Shown here in pieces: positions 1-8,542 of a DNA stretch of 64,000 nt (position 1 is the first letter of the stretch; each line of letters begins with the position of its first letter). The DNA is from Flavobacterium tibetense. Lineage in GTDB: Bacteria > Bacteroidota > Bacteroidia > Flavobacteriales > Flavobacteriaceae. Made by a program: the position numbers and the translations under genes. The stretch is from assembly GCF_003293845.1 (NCBI RefSeq), contig NZ_QLST01000002.1:180269-244268 (forward strand), written 5' to 3'. The notes under the pieces were generated by a model. That model did no database searches and was not told the origin of the DNA. It saw only the letters and a list, made by a program, of their open reading frames with translations.

Positions 1-699
1 TGAATCAGTTGCTACTTCATTAACTTCTACTGTTTCAGCAGGTGTTACGTTTTCAACAACTTCTTTCGTAGGCGCTTCGTCACCACCAGTTAACATCCCT
101 CCAAAAGACATGAAACCAATAGCCATTAAACCAGTTAAAATAAATGTCATACCTAAACCTCTAAATGCAGGTGGCACATTTGAATATCTGATTTTTTCTC
201 TAATTGCACCAATTGCTAAAATAGCCAAGAACCAACCAATACCTGAACCAACACCGTAAACAGTAGCTTCAGTAATATTGTTAAATTCCTTTTGTTGCAT
301 AAATAACGAACCTCCTAAGATGGCACAGTTTACAGCAATAAGTGGTAAGAAAATACCTAAAGAGTTGTATAAAGCAGGAGCAAATTTTTCAACAATCATT
401 TCAACTAATTGTACCATTGTTGCAATAGTAGCAATAAACAAAATGAACGTTAAGAAACTTAAATCATATTCTGCATAATCTTCTCCCATCCAAGCTAATG
501 CTCCAGGACGAAGAATGTATTGATCTAATAAGTAGTTTAAAGGAACTGTAACCAACATTACGAAGATAACAGCTGCACCTAAACCAACAGCGGTAGTTAC
601 TTTTTTAGAAACCGCTAAGTACGAACACATCCCAAGGAATGTGGCGAATACCATATTATCAATAAAAATTGATTTTAAAAATATTTCTAATAATTCCAT
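1..699 (-). CDS. nqrE: NqrE, Na+-translocating NADH:quinone reductase subunit E (3' end outside window)
   Basis: Membrane subunit of the Na+-NQR complex, which oxidises NADH, reduces quinone and pumps sodium. The reading frame starts at the ATG complementary to 697-699 and is still open at base 1, so 233 codons are visible. Several hydrophobic helices are seen. Cys25 (LGMCSYL) and Cys125 (AVNCAILGG) match the cysteines that, with NqrD, hold the intramembrane iron centre in the family. After about residue 200 the protein continues into an acidic Glu/Val/Thr tail (VVENVTPAETVEVNE), longer than the roughly 200-residue Vibrio form. It is the last visible gene of the nqrABCDE run, 4 bases after nqrD. 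Confidence 0.95.
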   Translation of the reverse strand, partial: MELLEIFLKSIFIDNMVFATFLGMCSYLAVSKKVTTAVGLGAAVIFVMLVTVPLNYLLDQYILRPGALAWMGEDYAEYDLSFLTFILFIATIATMVQLVEMIVEKFAPALYNSLGIFLPLIAVNCAILGGSLFMQQKEFNNITEATVYGVGSGIGWFLAILAIGAIREKIRYSNVPPAFRGLGMTFILTGLMAIGFMSFGGMLTGGDEAPTKEVVENVTPAETVEVNEVATDS

Positions 700-703
700 T
701 TTC

Positions 704-1375
704 TTAGTGTGTTTCTATTAAGTTTTTATTTCTTGAACGTTGGAAACCAATGATTAATCCCAATGTAATTAACGCCATTGGAGCTAATAACATAAATCCG
801 TTGTTTTCGTAACCCGTTGCATACAATCCTGTTTTTTCTACTGGATCACCAAATACTGGGAAGCCAAATAACTTACCAGAACCTAATAATTCACGGAAGA
901 AACCAACTATAATTAAGATTAACCCATAACCAGCTGCATTTCCAATACCATCTAAAAATGATTTCCATGGTCCATTACCTAAAGCAAATGCTTCAAAACG
1001 TCCCATAATAATACAGTTGGTAATAATCAATCCAATGAAAACGGAAAGTTTTTTAGCTAAATCTGGCATATAAGCCTTTAATGTTAAATCAACAATAATA
1101 ACCAAAGCAGCTACTACTACTAATTGCACAATAATACGAATAGATGATGGAATGGCGTTTCTTAATAAAGACACCAATACGTTACCAACACCTAATACGA
1201 AAACCACAGAAAGTGCCATAATAACAGATGCTTTTAATTCTGCAGTAATTGCTAAAGCAGAACAAATACCTAAAACCTGAACGGTTACTGGGTTGTTATC
1301 TGTTAATGGATCCTTTACTAAACCTAAATTCTTTTTAGAGAACAATGGCTCTTTTTCTACATTTGTGTTTGCCAT
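704..1375 (-). CDS. nqrD: NqrD, Na+-NQR subunit D
   Basis: Integral membrane subunit of sodium-pumping NADH:quinone reductase, paired in structure with NqrE. It has 223 residues, about the family length, with around six hydrophobic segments. Cys38 (VLGICSALA) and Cys121 (IITNCIIMG) are at the positions expected for iron ligands shared with NqrE. The N-terminus carries the family's conserved NPV (NNPVTVQVLG). It lies 3 bases after nqrC and 4 before nqrE, so it is surely co-transcribed. Confidence 0.95.
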   Translation of the reverse strand: MANTNVEKEPLFSKKNLGLVKDPLTDNNPVTVQVLGICSALAITAELKASVIMALSVVFVLGVGNVLVSLLRNAIPSSIRIIVQLVVVAALVIIVDLTLKAYMPDLAKKLSVFIGLIITNCIIMGRFEAFALGNGPWKSFLDGIGNAAGYGLILIIVGFFRELLGSGKLFGFPVFGDPVEKTGLYATGYENNGFMLLAPMALITLGLIIGFQRSRNKNLIETH

Positions 1376-1378
1376 AGT

Positions 1379-2104
1379 TTATTTTTTTAAAGTTTCGAAA
1401 TAAGGTAAATATGCTCTGATACCAGAGTTAATCATTGCTCCAACACCATTTCCTGTGATTGTAGCTCCAGAAATTGCGTCTACCTGATTATCTGTTTTAT
1501 CTTCGTTGTTTGGATCACCATTAGATTTAGAAATTTCAATTCCTTTGAAGTTTCCAGAAGCATCATATAAATATTCTCCTTTGAAATCATCTGTAAAGAA
1601 ACTTTCTGTAATATTAGCTCCTAGACCTGGTGTTTCTGCTTTGTGATCAAAATACACTCCATTGATAGTTTTTAAATCATCATTTATAGCAATGTAACCC
1701 CAAATAGCATCCCATAAACCATTACCTCTTACTGGTAAAATATATAAGGTTTTACCATCTTTTTCAGCTACGAATAAAGGCAAACGTTGTACATTTCCTT
1801 TTTTTGCACCATCCATTTCCTTTTTCACATCAATTAAATACGCTTTTTCATCATCAGAAACTTCTGTCCCTGCGATAACTTTTTGCTGTTTAATATATTG
1901 TGTAAACATTTCTGTTGCGTTTGAACGGTCAGATTCCACACCAATTGCTGATAAAATATCAATTTGCGCTTTAACTTGATCGTTTTTCACACGTAGGTCT
2001 TTAGTGAAATTTGCAAAGAATGCCAACAACGAACCTACCACAACCACCATTATCACTGAGAAAATGATAGTATAACTATTTGAATCTGTTCTTTTAGTTG
2101 ACAT
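1379..2104 (-). CDS. nqrC: NqrC, FMN-carrying Na+-NQR subunit C
   Basis: Periplasmic flavoprotein subunit of Na+-NQR. An N-terminal membrane anchor (about residues 11-31, YTIIFSVIMVVVVGSLLAFF) precedes a soluble FMN-binding domain. The covalent FMN site is clear near the C-terminus: S212-G-A-T215, where the family esterifies FMN phosphate to the threonine. At 241 residues the length is normal. One base separates its start from the nqrB stop region, in the nqr operon order A-B-C-D-E. Confidence 0.96.
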   Translation of the reverse strand: MSTKRTDSNSYTIIFSVIMVVVVGSLLAFFANFTKDLRVKNDQVKAQIDILSAIGVESDRSNATEMFTQYIKQQKVIAGTEVSDDEKAYLIDVKKEMDGAKKGNVQRLPLFVAEKDGKTLYILPVRGNGLWDAIWGYIAINDDLKTINGVYFDHKAETPGLGANITESFFTDDFKGEYLYDASGNFKGIEISKSNGDPNNEDKTDNQVDAISGATITGNGVGAMINSGIRAYLPYFETLKK

Positions 2105-2105
2105 A

Positions 2106-3302
2106 TTAAGCAGTTTTAACTTTTAAACGTTTCATTCTTCTCTTCACATTTGCTTGAACTACATAATGATCGATAGTTGGAGCAAATACATTCAATAATA
2201 AGATAGCCATCATTACTCCTTCTGGATACGCTGGATTGAACACACGAATCATAATACTAAAGAAACCGATTAGGAATCCGTAAATGATTTTTCCTGTGTT
2301 GGTTTGTGCAGCAGAAACTGGATCAGTTGCCATATACACAATACCAAAAGCGATACCACCAACAATCAAATGTTGCCAAAATGGGAAATTCATTAAGCTA
2401 TAGAATTTACTTCCTTCCAAAATTACTCCTGAATCAACTAATCCGTTAAAGATTAATCCCATTACAGCAGCTCCAATAACAGCAGAAAGCATGATTCTTG
2501 CACTTCCAATTCCAGTTAAGATTAAGAATAAACCTCCTAATAAAATTAAGAAAGTAGAAGTTTCTCCAATTGAACCTGGAATGAATCCCATGAACATATC
2601 ATAAGTAGAATAGCCAACTTCTTTATTAGCTGCCAAAGAACCTAATATAGTTTCTCCTGAAATTGCATCAGTACCAGCTGTATTTTTTACTCCATCAACA
2701 GCTCCGTGAACCCATACTTTATCACCCGACATCCAAGCTGCCCAGTTAAAGAATAAGAACGCACGAATGGTTAATGCTGGATTTAGAATATTCATTCCAG
2801 TTCCGCCAAATAATTCTTTACCAATTACTACTCCAAATGCAACTGCAACAGCTAACATCCATAATGGTAAATCAATTGGCATAATTAATGGCACTAACAT
2901 TCCTGTTACCAAGTAACCTTCTTCAACTTCGTGTTTTTTGACAGTAGCAAAAATAAATTCAATACCTAAACCAACACCATAAGAAACAATTAAAATAGGT
3001 AAGATTTTTGTTAAACCTAAGATTAAGTTTTCAATTGTGAAGAATTCTACAGCATCAAATCCATTGATTTGACCGAAGTGTTGGTAACCCGCATTGAACA
3101 TACCAAATATCAATACCGGAACCATAGCCATAATCACCGTGTTCATCACACGTTTTAAGTCGGTTGCGTCTTTAACATGCGTACCACCATGGGTAGTCAT
3201 GTTTGGCAAGTAAAGAAAAGTGTGTAAAGCATTGAAGCTTTGCTCCATCTTTGTACCTCTGTACTTTTCTTTTAAATTATGTAAATTTTGTTTTAAACTC
3301 AT
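2106..3302 (-). CDS. nqrB: NqrB, Na+-NQR subunit B
   Basis: Largest membrane subunit of Na+-NQR, involved in sodium translocation and holding covalent FMN and riboflavin in the family. It has 398 residues and about ten hydrophobic helices. The covalent FMN site is S215-G-E-T218 in the ISGETILG stretch; Glu replaces the Ala found in the common SGAT form, while the acceptor Thr is kept. The N-terminal region (NMTTHGGTHVKDATDLKR) is typical. It sits between nqrA (29 bases upstream) and nqrC. Confidence 0.96.
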   Translation of the reverse strand: MSLKQNLHNLKEKYRGTKMEQSFNALHTFLYLPNMTTHGGTHVKDATDLKRVMNTVIMAMVPVLIFGMFNAGYQHFGQINGFDAVEFFTIENLILGLTKILPILIVSYGVGLGIEFIFATVKKHEVEEGYLVTGMLVPLIMPIDLPLWMLAVAVAFGVVIGKELFGGTGMNILNPALTIRAFLFFNWAAWMSGDKVWVHGAVDGVKNTAGTDAISGETILGSLAANKEVGYSTYDMFMGFIPGSIGETSTFLILLGGLFLILTGIGSARIMLSAVIGAAVMGLIFNGLVDSGVILEGSKFYSLMNFPFWQHLIVGGIAFGIVYMATDPVSAAQTNTGKIIYGFLIGFFSIMIRVFNPAYPEGVMMAILLLNVFAPTIDHYVVQANVKRRMKRLKVKTA

Positions 3303-3331
3303 TTTTCGTTATAATTTAAGTTCCGATGAAA

Positions 3332-4678
3332 TTAACCTACTTCTTTGATCATTACGTCAAGTCCTTCGCGAACAATTCTTTGATGATCTTGCTTAGAAAC
3401 ACAAACGTATTCTGTTAAAGCAAAATCTTCAGGCGCAACTTCATAAATACCTAACGCTTCCATTTGGTCAATATCTTTAACTAAGATTGACTTCAATAGT
3501 TGCATTGGATAAATATCAAGTGGACAAACTTTTTCGTACTCTCCAGTTAATACAAAACCTCTGTGTTCTCCATTGGTATTGGTATTTAAATCGTACTTTT
3601 TATTTGGTGTTAAAAAAGAGAACATATTGGCTCTGTAAACACTAAATTTATTTGGTCTTGGCAAGTTCCATCCAAAGAAATCATAATCATCTCCTTCTGG
3701 AATAACAGTCATGGTATTGTGATAAAAACCAATAAAACCCTCTTTCGATTTTTGGTCGCCTGTTAATACATCACCACTAATGATTCTGTAGTTTCCGTCT
3801 TTTAAATTTCCAGCTACCACATCAGCAATTTGCGCTCCAAAAGTTACATTCACATAAGAAGGTTTCTCGAATCCTGATCCTGCTAAAGCAATAGTTTTTG
3901 TTTGGATTAATTTTCCAGTTAAGAATAAGTTACCAATGATAGCAACATCTTCCATTTGAACCACCCAAACTTTTTCTCCTTTGTTAATTGGATCAATTTT
4001 ACCAATTTGAGTAGAAACTAATCCAACTGGGTGAACACCTTGTGCTTTATGAACCGTTACACCATCAACTGAAGGTAAAAACGTTGCATTTGGCCCAACA
4101 GTAACATGAACTTTACCAGAAGTTAATTTGGTAAGTGCAGTTAATCCAGCAGTTAAAGCTTCTTGTTTACCAGCCATAGTGAATTCCAAATCAGCTTCTA
4201 ATGGAGCCGAATTGATACCTGAAACAAAGATTGCCTTTGGTGTGTCAGCAGAATTTGCAACAACATCATACGGACGTTGTACAATAAACGGCCAAGCACC
4301 TGAAGCCAACAATTGCTCTTTCACTTCTTGAGCGGATAAATCTTTAGGATTTTTTTTGCTATGCTCTACGAAAGTATCCTGAGAATCTGCAGCAATAAGA
4401 ATTTCTAAAATAACTCTCTTTTCACCACGCTTAATCTCTTGAATTGTTCCGCTAACTGGAGATACAAATTTAACCGCTTCGTCATTTTTGGAATAAAAAA
4501 CAACTTCACCAGCTTTAACACTTGCACCTTCTTTAACCACCATTTTTGGCGTTACTCCATGAAAATCAGAAGGTTTAATAGCATAGACTTTCGAGCGGGC
4601 AACGTCAGAAACACTTTTTTCTGCTTCACCCTTCAACTTAAGGTCTAAACCTTTTTTAATTCGAATGTCTTTTGACAT
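3332..4678 (-). CDS. nqrA: NqrA, Na+-NQR subunit A
   Basis: Cytoplasmic subunit of Na+-NQR without transmembrane segments. I start it at the ATG complementary to 4676-4678 (MSKDIRIKKGLDLKLKG), which is the conserved NqrA start; an upstream in-frame start at 4732 would overlap the promoter's -7 box and adds 18 unconserved residues. This gives 448 residues, the family length. The typical early motifs are present (IKKGLDLKLKGEAEK, then PKMVVKEGASVKAGEVVFYSK). It is the first gene of the nqr operon, about 35 bases downstream of a good promoter. Confidence 0.96.
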   Translation of the reverse strand: MSKDIRIKKGLDLKLKGEAEKSVSDVARSKVYAIKPSDFHGVTPKMVVKEGASVKAGEVVFYSKNDEAVKFVSPVSGTIQEIKRGEKRVILEILIAADSQDTFVEHSKKNPKDLSAQEVKEQLLASGAWPFIVQRPYDVVANSADTPKAIFVSGINSAPLEADLEFTMAGKQEALTAGLTALTKLTSGKVHVTVGPNATFLPSVDGVTVHKAQGVHPVGLVSTQIGKIDPINKGEKVWVVQMEDVAIIGNLFLTGKLIQTKTIALAGSGFEKPSYVNVTFGAQIADVVAGNLKDGNYRIISGDVLTGDQKSKEGFIGFYHNTMTVIPEGDDYDFFGWNLPRPNKFSVYRANMFSFLTPNKKYDLNTNTNGEHRGFVLTGEYEKVCPLDIYPMQLLKSILVKDIDQMEALGIYEVAPEDFALTEYVCVSKQDHQRIVREGLDVMIKEVG

Positions 4679-4719
4679 GTTTATTGAAGATATGGTTAGT
4701 ACTAATTTTTCAAAACGTG

Positions 4720-4751
4720 CAAATTTAACCATTTACTAAAGATTACACCAA
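4720..4751 (-). promoter_or_regulatory. Promoter of the nqr operon
   Basis: On the minus strand, TTG (complement of 4749-4751) is followed after 21 bases by TAAATTTG (complement of 4720-4727). This matches the Bacteroidota consensus TTG-N17-23-TAnnTTTG. Transcription would begin about 35 bases before nqrA. Confidence 0.65.
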
Positions 4752-4874
4752 AAATAAACGACGCAATTTGTGTTATTTATATTTATTCTAAATTATTAAA
4801 ATTTAAGTTTCCAGCATAAAATTTGCAACCAATAGTTTAGATTTAGTATTTTTACAAGAATTAGCAAGAAAATT

Positions 4875-6125
4875 ATGCAAAATAAACTACTTATATTCCT
4901 AATTACTTTTTCATTTTCAAGCCTTTGGGCTCAAGTAGAAGAAGAGAAAGTGCCACCGTTTAACATTAAAACTGTAGCTTTTACACAAGGCGGAAATAGC
5001 ATTTTGCCTTTTTTTAGATTGGGAGAAAGTTTTGAAATTCAATTCGATGATTTATTCGGAAATGAAGCCGATTACTATTACACCATCACCCAATACAATT
5101 ACGATTGGACGCCAACCAATTTAGCCAAAGTAGAATATTTGAACGGCGTTGATAACCAAAGAATTATTACTTACGAAAATTCATACAACACTTTACAACA
5201 ATATTCGCATTACCGACAAGTATTTCCGAATAGATTCAACCGAATCACAAAAAGTGGCAATTACATGATAAAAATTTATAACGATTCGCAAGAATTATTG
5301 TTTTCAAGAAAATTTATCGTTTTTGAAGACCAATTGAATGTAAGAATTGGCACCCGAAGAGCACGTGATATGGAATTTATCAACGAAAAACACAATGTGG
5401 AAATGAGCATCAACTATGGCGATAGAATTTTGCAAGATCCAATCAACAACGTAAAAGTTACTTTATTTCAAAATGGCAATTGGAAGTCAGAAATTAAAAA
5501 CATCAAACCGCAATATACCATTGGAACAGAATTGATTTATCGCTATGATAAGGAAACGCAATTTTGGGCTGGAAACGAATATTACACTATTGACAATTCC
5601 AACATTAGAATGGTTAATAATAGTGTAGCTAGAGTAACATCGGGCGATAATATTTACAACTCTTTTTTATATGTAAATTATCCAAGAAAAAAGAATGTCT
5701 ACACTTATTTTCCAGACTTTAATGGGAATTTCATTGTAAGAAACATTAATACTGAAAATCCCGATATTGAAGCGGATTATTCTTGGGTATATTTTACTTT
5801 AGATGCACCAACTTTTTTCAAAAACGAATCTATTTACATTACTGGAATGTTTAATAACTATTCGCTTACCGAAGAAAATAAAATGGTTTTCAACAAACAA
5901 ACTAAAATGTATGAAAAAGCCATTTTAATCAAACAAGGTTTTACCAATTACAATTATGTAGTAACAGATAAAAATGGAAAAATTCAACATCGAGATGCTA
6001 TTGATGGGAATTTCTTCCAAACCGAAAACAGCTACACAGCAATTGTGTATTATAGAGGCAACAACGATCGTTATGATAGAGTAATTGGAGTTTCTACAAC
6101 AAGTAGTGAAGTAATTAAAAACTAA
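4875..6125 (+). CDS. Type IX secretion system plug protein (DUF5103 family)
   Basis: 416 residues with a cleavable signal peptide (LLIFLITFSFSSLWAQ). The early part (VPPFNIKTVAFTQGGNSILP, then FFRLGESFEIQFDDLFGNEADYYYT) is the family's first domain. By family knowledge this protein closes the periplasmic side of the SprA outer membrane translocon when no substrate is loaded; that role is inferred here from similarity. It heads a plus-strand run with the DUF3667 gene 4 bases after its stop. No other translocon gene lies beside it, so it is a stand-alone plug gene. Confidence 0.82.
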   Translation: MQNKLLIFLITFSFSSLWAQVEEEKVPPFNIKTVAFTQGGNSILPFFRLGESFEIQFDDLFGNEADYYYTITQYNYDWTPTNLAKVEYLNGVDNQRIITYENSYNTLQQYSHYRQVFPNRFNRITKSGNYMIKIYNDSQELLFSRKFIVFEDQLNVRIGTRRARDMEFINEKHNVEMSINYGDRILQDPINNVKVTLFQNGNWKSEIKNIKPQYTIGTELIYRYDKETQFWAGNEYYTIDNSNIRMVNNSVARVTSGDNIYNSFLYVNYPRKKNVYTYFPDFNGNFIVRNINTENPDIEADYSWVYFTLDAPTFFKNESIYITGMFNNYSLTEENKMVFNKQTKMYEKAILIKQGFTNYNYVVTDKNGKIQHRDAIDGNFFQTENSYTAIVYYRGNNDRYDRVIGVSTTSSEVIKN

Positions 6126-6129
6126 AAAA

Positions 6130-7191
6130 GTGAGTAGAAAAGACGCTAAATACAGAGGAATAAAATGTTTGAACTGCGAAACCTCTTTAGATATTAGTGA
6201 AAAATTTTGTCACCATTGTGGTCAATTGAATTCTACCAAAAAACTAACGGTCAAAGATTTTATTGAAGAGTTTTTCGCCAATTTTTACGCTTACGATTCC
6301 CGATTAAGAAATTCTCTTGTTTCGCTATTTACAAAACCTGGTATTTTGGCAAGAGAATTTAACAGAGGAAAAAGACATACGTATGCCAATCCATTTCGTT
6401 TGTTTTTGAGCGTTTCTATCATTCTATTTTTAACGTTCAACTTAAATGATGACGAAAATGGTAAAAGCAATTCACAAATTACACAAAAGGAACAACAAAT
6501 AAGCAAAAGCGACTCCATCAAACTGGAGAAATTAAATATCAACGTAGCTAATTTAAATCCTAAGAAAGAACGACAAGTTTACAGCCGAGATTCAATTTAC
6601 ACCAAAAAAGAAATTGATTCCTTGTTCAGTAAAAATGCAGACCCTTTAGTTTTTAACATTCTTTCATTCAGAAATTTTCATCGCAAATATCCTGATAAAA
6701 CAGATGAAGAAGCGCTTATTAGTCTGGGACATAATCCCAATTTCTTCAACAAAGCCGCTTTCAATAAATCTAAAACATTCAAATCAAACGAAATAGAAAG
6801 GGAAGTAATCGAATATTTCTATTCCAAATTGCCTTTTTTCATTTTCTTATCCTTACCCATTTTAACGCTAATCTTTTGGTTGGTTTTTTATTCCAAAAAC
6901 ATCAACTATACGGAGCATCTGGTTTTCGCTTATAGTTTTTTTACTTTCATGTTTATTTGCATGATTCTCTTTAATTTGATTGAATTAATCAGCTCTGGAT
7001 TAGCCAATTTTATTGTAATTCTATCATTTGCTTTATTATTCCCAATCTACTTTTATAAATCTTTAAGAAATTTTTATCAACATAGCCGTTGGATTACAGT
7101 TTTAAAATTCATACTTTTGAATCCTTTATTTGGCTTATTCTTAGGAATTTGTATATTATTTATGCTATTTCTTGGAATACTTTTAATGTAA
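6130..7191 (+). CDS. DUF3667 family membrane protein with N-terminal zinc ribbon
   Basis: 353 residues, starting at GTG 6130, four bases after the previous stop. The N-terminus has a four-cysteine zinc ribbon (KCLNCETSL then KFCHHCGQ). It is followed by the family's conserved stretch (KDFIEEFFANFYAYDSRLRN, TKPGILAREFNRGKR, YANPFRLFLSVSI) and a first membrane segment near residue 95. A charged central region is followed by three to four further hydrophobic helices in the C-terminal third. The family's function is unknown. Tight spacing suggests co-expression with the plug gene and apaG. Confidence 0.85.
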   Translation: MSRKDAKYRGIKCLNCETSLDISEKFCHHCGQLNSTKKLTVKDFIEEFFANFYAYDSRLRNSLVSLFTKPGILAREFNRGKRHTYANPFRLFLSVSIILFLTFNLNDDENGKSNSQITQKEQQISKSDSIKLEKLNINVANLNPKKERQVYSRDSIYTKKEIDSLFSKNADPLVFNILSFRNFHRKYPDKTDEEALISLGHNPNFFNKAAFNKSKTFKSNEIEREVIEYFYSKLPFFIFLSLPILTLIFWLVFYSKNINYTEHLVFAYSFFTFMFICMILFNLIELISSGLANFIVILSFALLFPIYFYKSLRNFYQHSRWITVLKFILLNPLFGLFLGICILFMLFLGILLM

Positions 7192-7195
7192 CTTT

Positions 7196-7582
7196 ATGGT
7201 AACTCAAATTACAAAAGGCATAAAAATTTCTGTTTTAACTAGTTTTGAAGGCACTTACTTCAAGAACTACAAGATTCATTTTGCCTTTTCGTACCAAGTT
7301 TCAATTGAAAACCAAAGCAAAGATTCTGTTCAATTAACCTCACGCCATTGGGAAATTTATGACGCTTTAAACCAAAACGAAGTAGTTGATGGCGAAGGTG
7401 TTGTAGGAAAAAAACCCGTAGTCAAACCGGGAGAAATTTACACCTATTCCTCAGGATGTTTATTAAATTCTCCAATCGGTGCCATGAAAGGTTATTTCAA
7501 CATGATTAATTTTACCTCAACTAAAAGTTTCAAGGTTATTATTCCTACTTTCAAATTGAGCGCTCCTTTTGCGATTAATTAA
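7196..7582 (+). CDS. apaG: ApaG family protein
   Basis: 128-residue beta-sandwich protein of the ApaG (DUF525) family, linked by mutants in enterobacteria to cobalt and magnesium efflux; the true biochemical role is uncertain. Typical motifs are seen: YKIHFAFSYQVSIENQS, QLTSRHWEIYDA, VVDGEGVVGKKPVVKPGE, YTYSSGCLLNSPIGAMKG. It follows the DUF3667 gene by 4 bases. Its 3' end overlaps the earliest possible start of the next gene. Confidence 0.93.
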   Translation: MVTQITKGIKISVLTSFEGTYFKNYKIHFAFSYQVSIENQSKDSVQLTSRHWEIYDALNQNEVVDGEGVVGKKPVVKPGEIYTYSSGCLLNSPIGAMKGYFNMINFTSTKSFKVIIPTFKLSAPFAIN

Positions 7583-7613
7583 ATTAACCACAAGAATCTC
7601 TAAATATAAAATA

Positions 7614-8345
7614 TTGAAAAAGATAACTATAAAGTTCTTCTTACTAACACTTTTGTTAACATTCTTGTCTTGTAAAGAAAAAGACTCTAATGATTTGAAC
7701 GATTTGGTCATAAACAAAAATTCAATAATTGAGTTTAGAGATAATAATGAACACAATAACGGAAAAGTTGAATTTATAACTAATAGTTCCGAGAAGTTTG
7801 AAAAATTAAAAGATTACTTCAACAACCTTAAAGGTTTTATAAAAACTGAAGAAGAAATAAACATTTACCCAAACTATATTCTTATTAACGAAAATTTAAA
7901 AATTCTTATTTCGGTTGATTTAATCTACATTGAATATTACAATTCTAATGGAGAAAACATCAAATTTTTTAAAAATATATCACCTGAAGAATTTTTATCT
8001 TTTAACTTTCTCACTAATGACAATAAATGGATTTATGAATTAGGAAAAGTGTATGGTTTTGGAACATTCAAAAAGGACAAGTATTCTTTTTGCGGATCAA
8101 TTCCAAGAGAGAAAGACTATCAATATAAGATTGGTAAATGGAAATTTTGGAATCAAAAAAGAGATTTAATTGCTGAAGGTGAATTTACTATTGATAGTTC
8201 GTTAGTTAAAGGACAAGGCGGATGTGATTATTACATCAAAACTTCAAAAATCAGAAAAGAAAATTGGATATTTTATAATTCCGAACAAAAAATTATTGAA
8301 CCACACTTTGAAGATATTTTCATTTTGGAAAATGCAAATCAATAA
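7614..8345 (+). CDS. Hypothetical lipoprotein with MORN-like C-terminal stretch
   Basis: No family recognised. I choose the TTG at 7614 because it gives a normal lipoprotein signal (KKITIKFFLLTLLLTFLSC) with the lipobox cysteine at residue 20. An earlier in-frame TTG at 7569 would add 15 residues and overlap apaG by 14 bases. There is no ATG in this part. The C-terminal half has a 'GKWKFWNQKRDLIAEGEF' segment of the kind found in MORN/YwqK-type proteins, and two cysteines (CGSIP, GGCDYY). Probably anchored to the inner or outer membrane. Confidence 0.7.
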   Translation: MKKITIKFFLLTLLLTFLSCKEKDSNDLNDLVINKNSIIEFRDNNEHNNGKVEFITNSSEKFEKLKDYFNNLKGFIKTEEEINIYPNYILINENLKILISVDLIYIEYYNSNGENIKFFKNISPEEFLSFNFLTNDNKWIYELGKVYGFGTFKKDKYSFCGSIPREKDYQYKIGKWKFWNQKRDLIAEGEFTIDSSLVKGQGGCDYYIKTSKIRKENWIFYNSEQKIIEPHFEDIFILENANQ

Positions 8346-8438
8346 AAACATTCCTTAATTACAAAGTTTAAAACAAATCGTAAAAACCATTTCTCCGGTT
8401 TCGTAACATTTGTTATCGATAATTCAAAATATACTTTG

Positions 8439-8446
8439 TATTTTTG
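8439..8446 (+). promoter_or_regulatory. Candidate -7 box for pruA
   Basis: TATTTTTG, a full match to TAnnTTTG, about 95 bases upstream of pruA. The nearest TTG is 26 bases upstream (8410-8412), further than the usual 17-23. The remaining leader up to 8542 holds no other feature I can name. Confidence 0.4.
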
Positions 8447-8542
8447 TAATCGCATTTAATTTTTGGTAAATACCAACACTATAATTGTCTAATTTTCACT
8501 CGAGGACTTTGTCCGAACTGAGCGAAGCTAAAATTCAACACC

